From assembly GCA_034231615.1 (NCBI GenBank), contig CM067317.1:48551376-48615375 (forward strand): a DNA stretch of 64,000 nucleotides, read 5' to 3'. This DNA is from Meghimatium bilineatum (Eukaryota; Mollusca; Gastropoda; Stylommatophora; Philomycidae). Positions 63,690 to 64,000 of the stretch are shown here, piece after piece. The translations under genes and the position numbers were made by a program. The notes beneath the pieces were generated by a model that saw only the letters and a list, made by a program, of their open reading frames with translations, was not told the origin of the DNA and ran no database searches. The number at the start of each line of letters is the position of its first letter. Position 1 is the stretch's first letter.

Positions 63690-64000
63690 CGACATATAAT
63701 TTATACTCACATATTTACCTCCTCAGAAAACTCATTCTTTCAATAATTTTCTGATAGAAGTAGTTTTTCGCACAGTCGTCATCTTTTGGTTCATCTTTGT
63801 TTCCTCGACACTTGTAAAGGTTTATGTCAAAAATGCCTCCTAAGCTGTGACAACTTGGCAACTATCTTCTCTTGTTTTTAGAATAGGGCATGTGCTTTGT
63901 CTTTCATCAAGTCAAGTTTAGAAAGTGTATGCGTATAGAAAACTTACAATCGCATACGTGTTATTAATAGTACTGTCTATATTCGGCTGCCGCTCTGTTA
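63690..64000. other. Unassigned sequence to window end
   Basis: No gene or repeat recognised. Confidence 0.4.

Overview
This window looks like intergenic, repeat-dominated nuclear DNA from an invertebrate animal. It is visibly AT-rich. It holds no recognisable host gene, no rRNA or functional tRNA gene, no bacterial operon and no CRISPR array. The degenerate non-LTR retrotransposon ORFs (RTE-like tails, a C2H2-tailed RTE-like element, RNase H-bearing elements), the tRNA-derived SINE heads, the Tc1/mariner and hAT remnants and the TTAGGG-type telomeric motif fit a lophotrochozoan-like (for example molluscan) genome. That assignment is an inference; no host gene fixes the species.

Two kinds of sequence dominate. 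First, about 31 separate minisatellite arrays, mostly with unrelated units of 10-60 bp, fill roughly one fifth of the window (my estimate, about 13 kb). Nearly every long open frame here is a translation of one of these arrays: units divisible by three stay open in several frames. Second, the sequence between arrays is largely dead transposable elements: (a) RTE-like LINE 3' halves on both strands, (b) a LINE family ending in an LCTLFGAEGT-like peptide, (c) a LINE family with FADD reverse transcriptase and an (AAG)n tail, best copy 35290-37085, (d) RNase H-bearing LINE ends at 2.3, 18.6 and 19.4-20.3 kb, (e) a SINE of about 280 bp (SINE A, 6 near-complete and 8 partial copies) with target-site duplications, and a related subfamily (SINE B), (f) several tRNA-headed SINEs, (g) foldback or MITE-like inverted repeats at 13.3, 27.6, 29.5, 38.0, 39.7, 54.3 and 61.2 kb, and (h) a Tc1/mariner transposase tail at 37.1 kb.

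Layout: 0-5 kb, four minisatellites with LINE remnants; 5-8 kb, SINE A and an antisense RT fragment, then a higher-order 48/53-bp array; 8-15 kb, arrays, tRNA-SINE, a foldback element and a hammerhead-like motif; 15-26 kb, LINE tails, RNase H domains and SINEs; 26-31 kb, LINE tails, an inverted-repeat element, a 29-bp array and a 1.3-kb 30-bp array; 31-39.9 kb, arrays around the best LINE, a Tc1 tail, SINE A with a perfect 10-bp target duplication, a 132-bp-arm palindrome and a 22-bp array; 40-50 kb, LINE tails and SINEs; 50-64 kb, arrays (including a 50-bp E-box-rich one), SINE A copies and inverted repeats.

The most interesting relation is between the two classes. At least three minisatellites (2.8-3.4, 4.0-4.9 and 25.7-25.9 kb) are tandem expansions of the last codons of LINE ORFs that still flank them, so LINE 3' ends appear to seed tandem arrays here. 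Penelope-like hammerhead-type motifs beside inverted repeats are a second lead.
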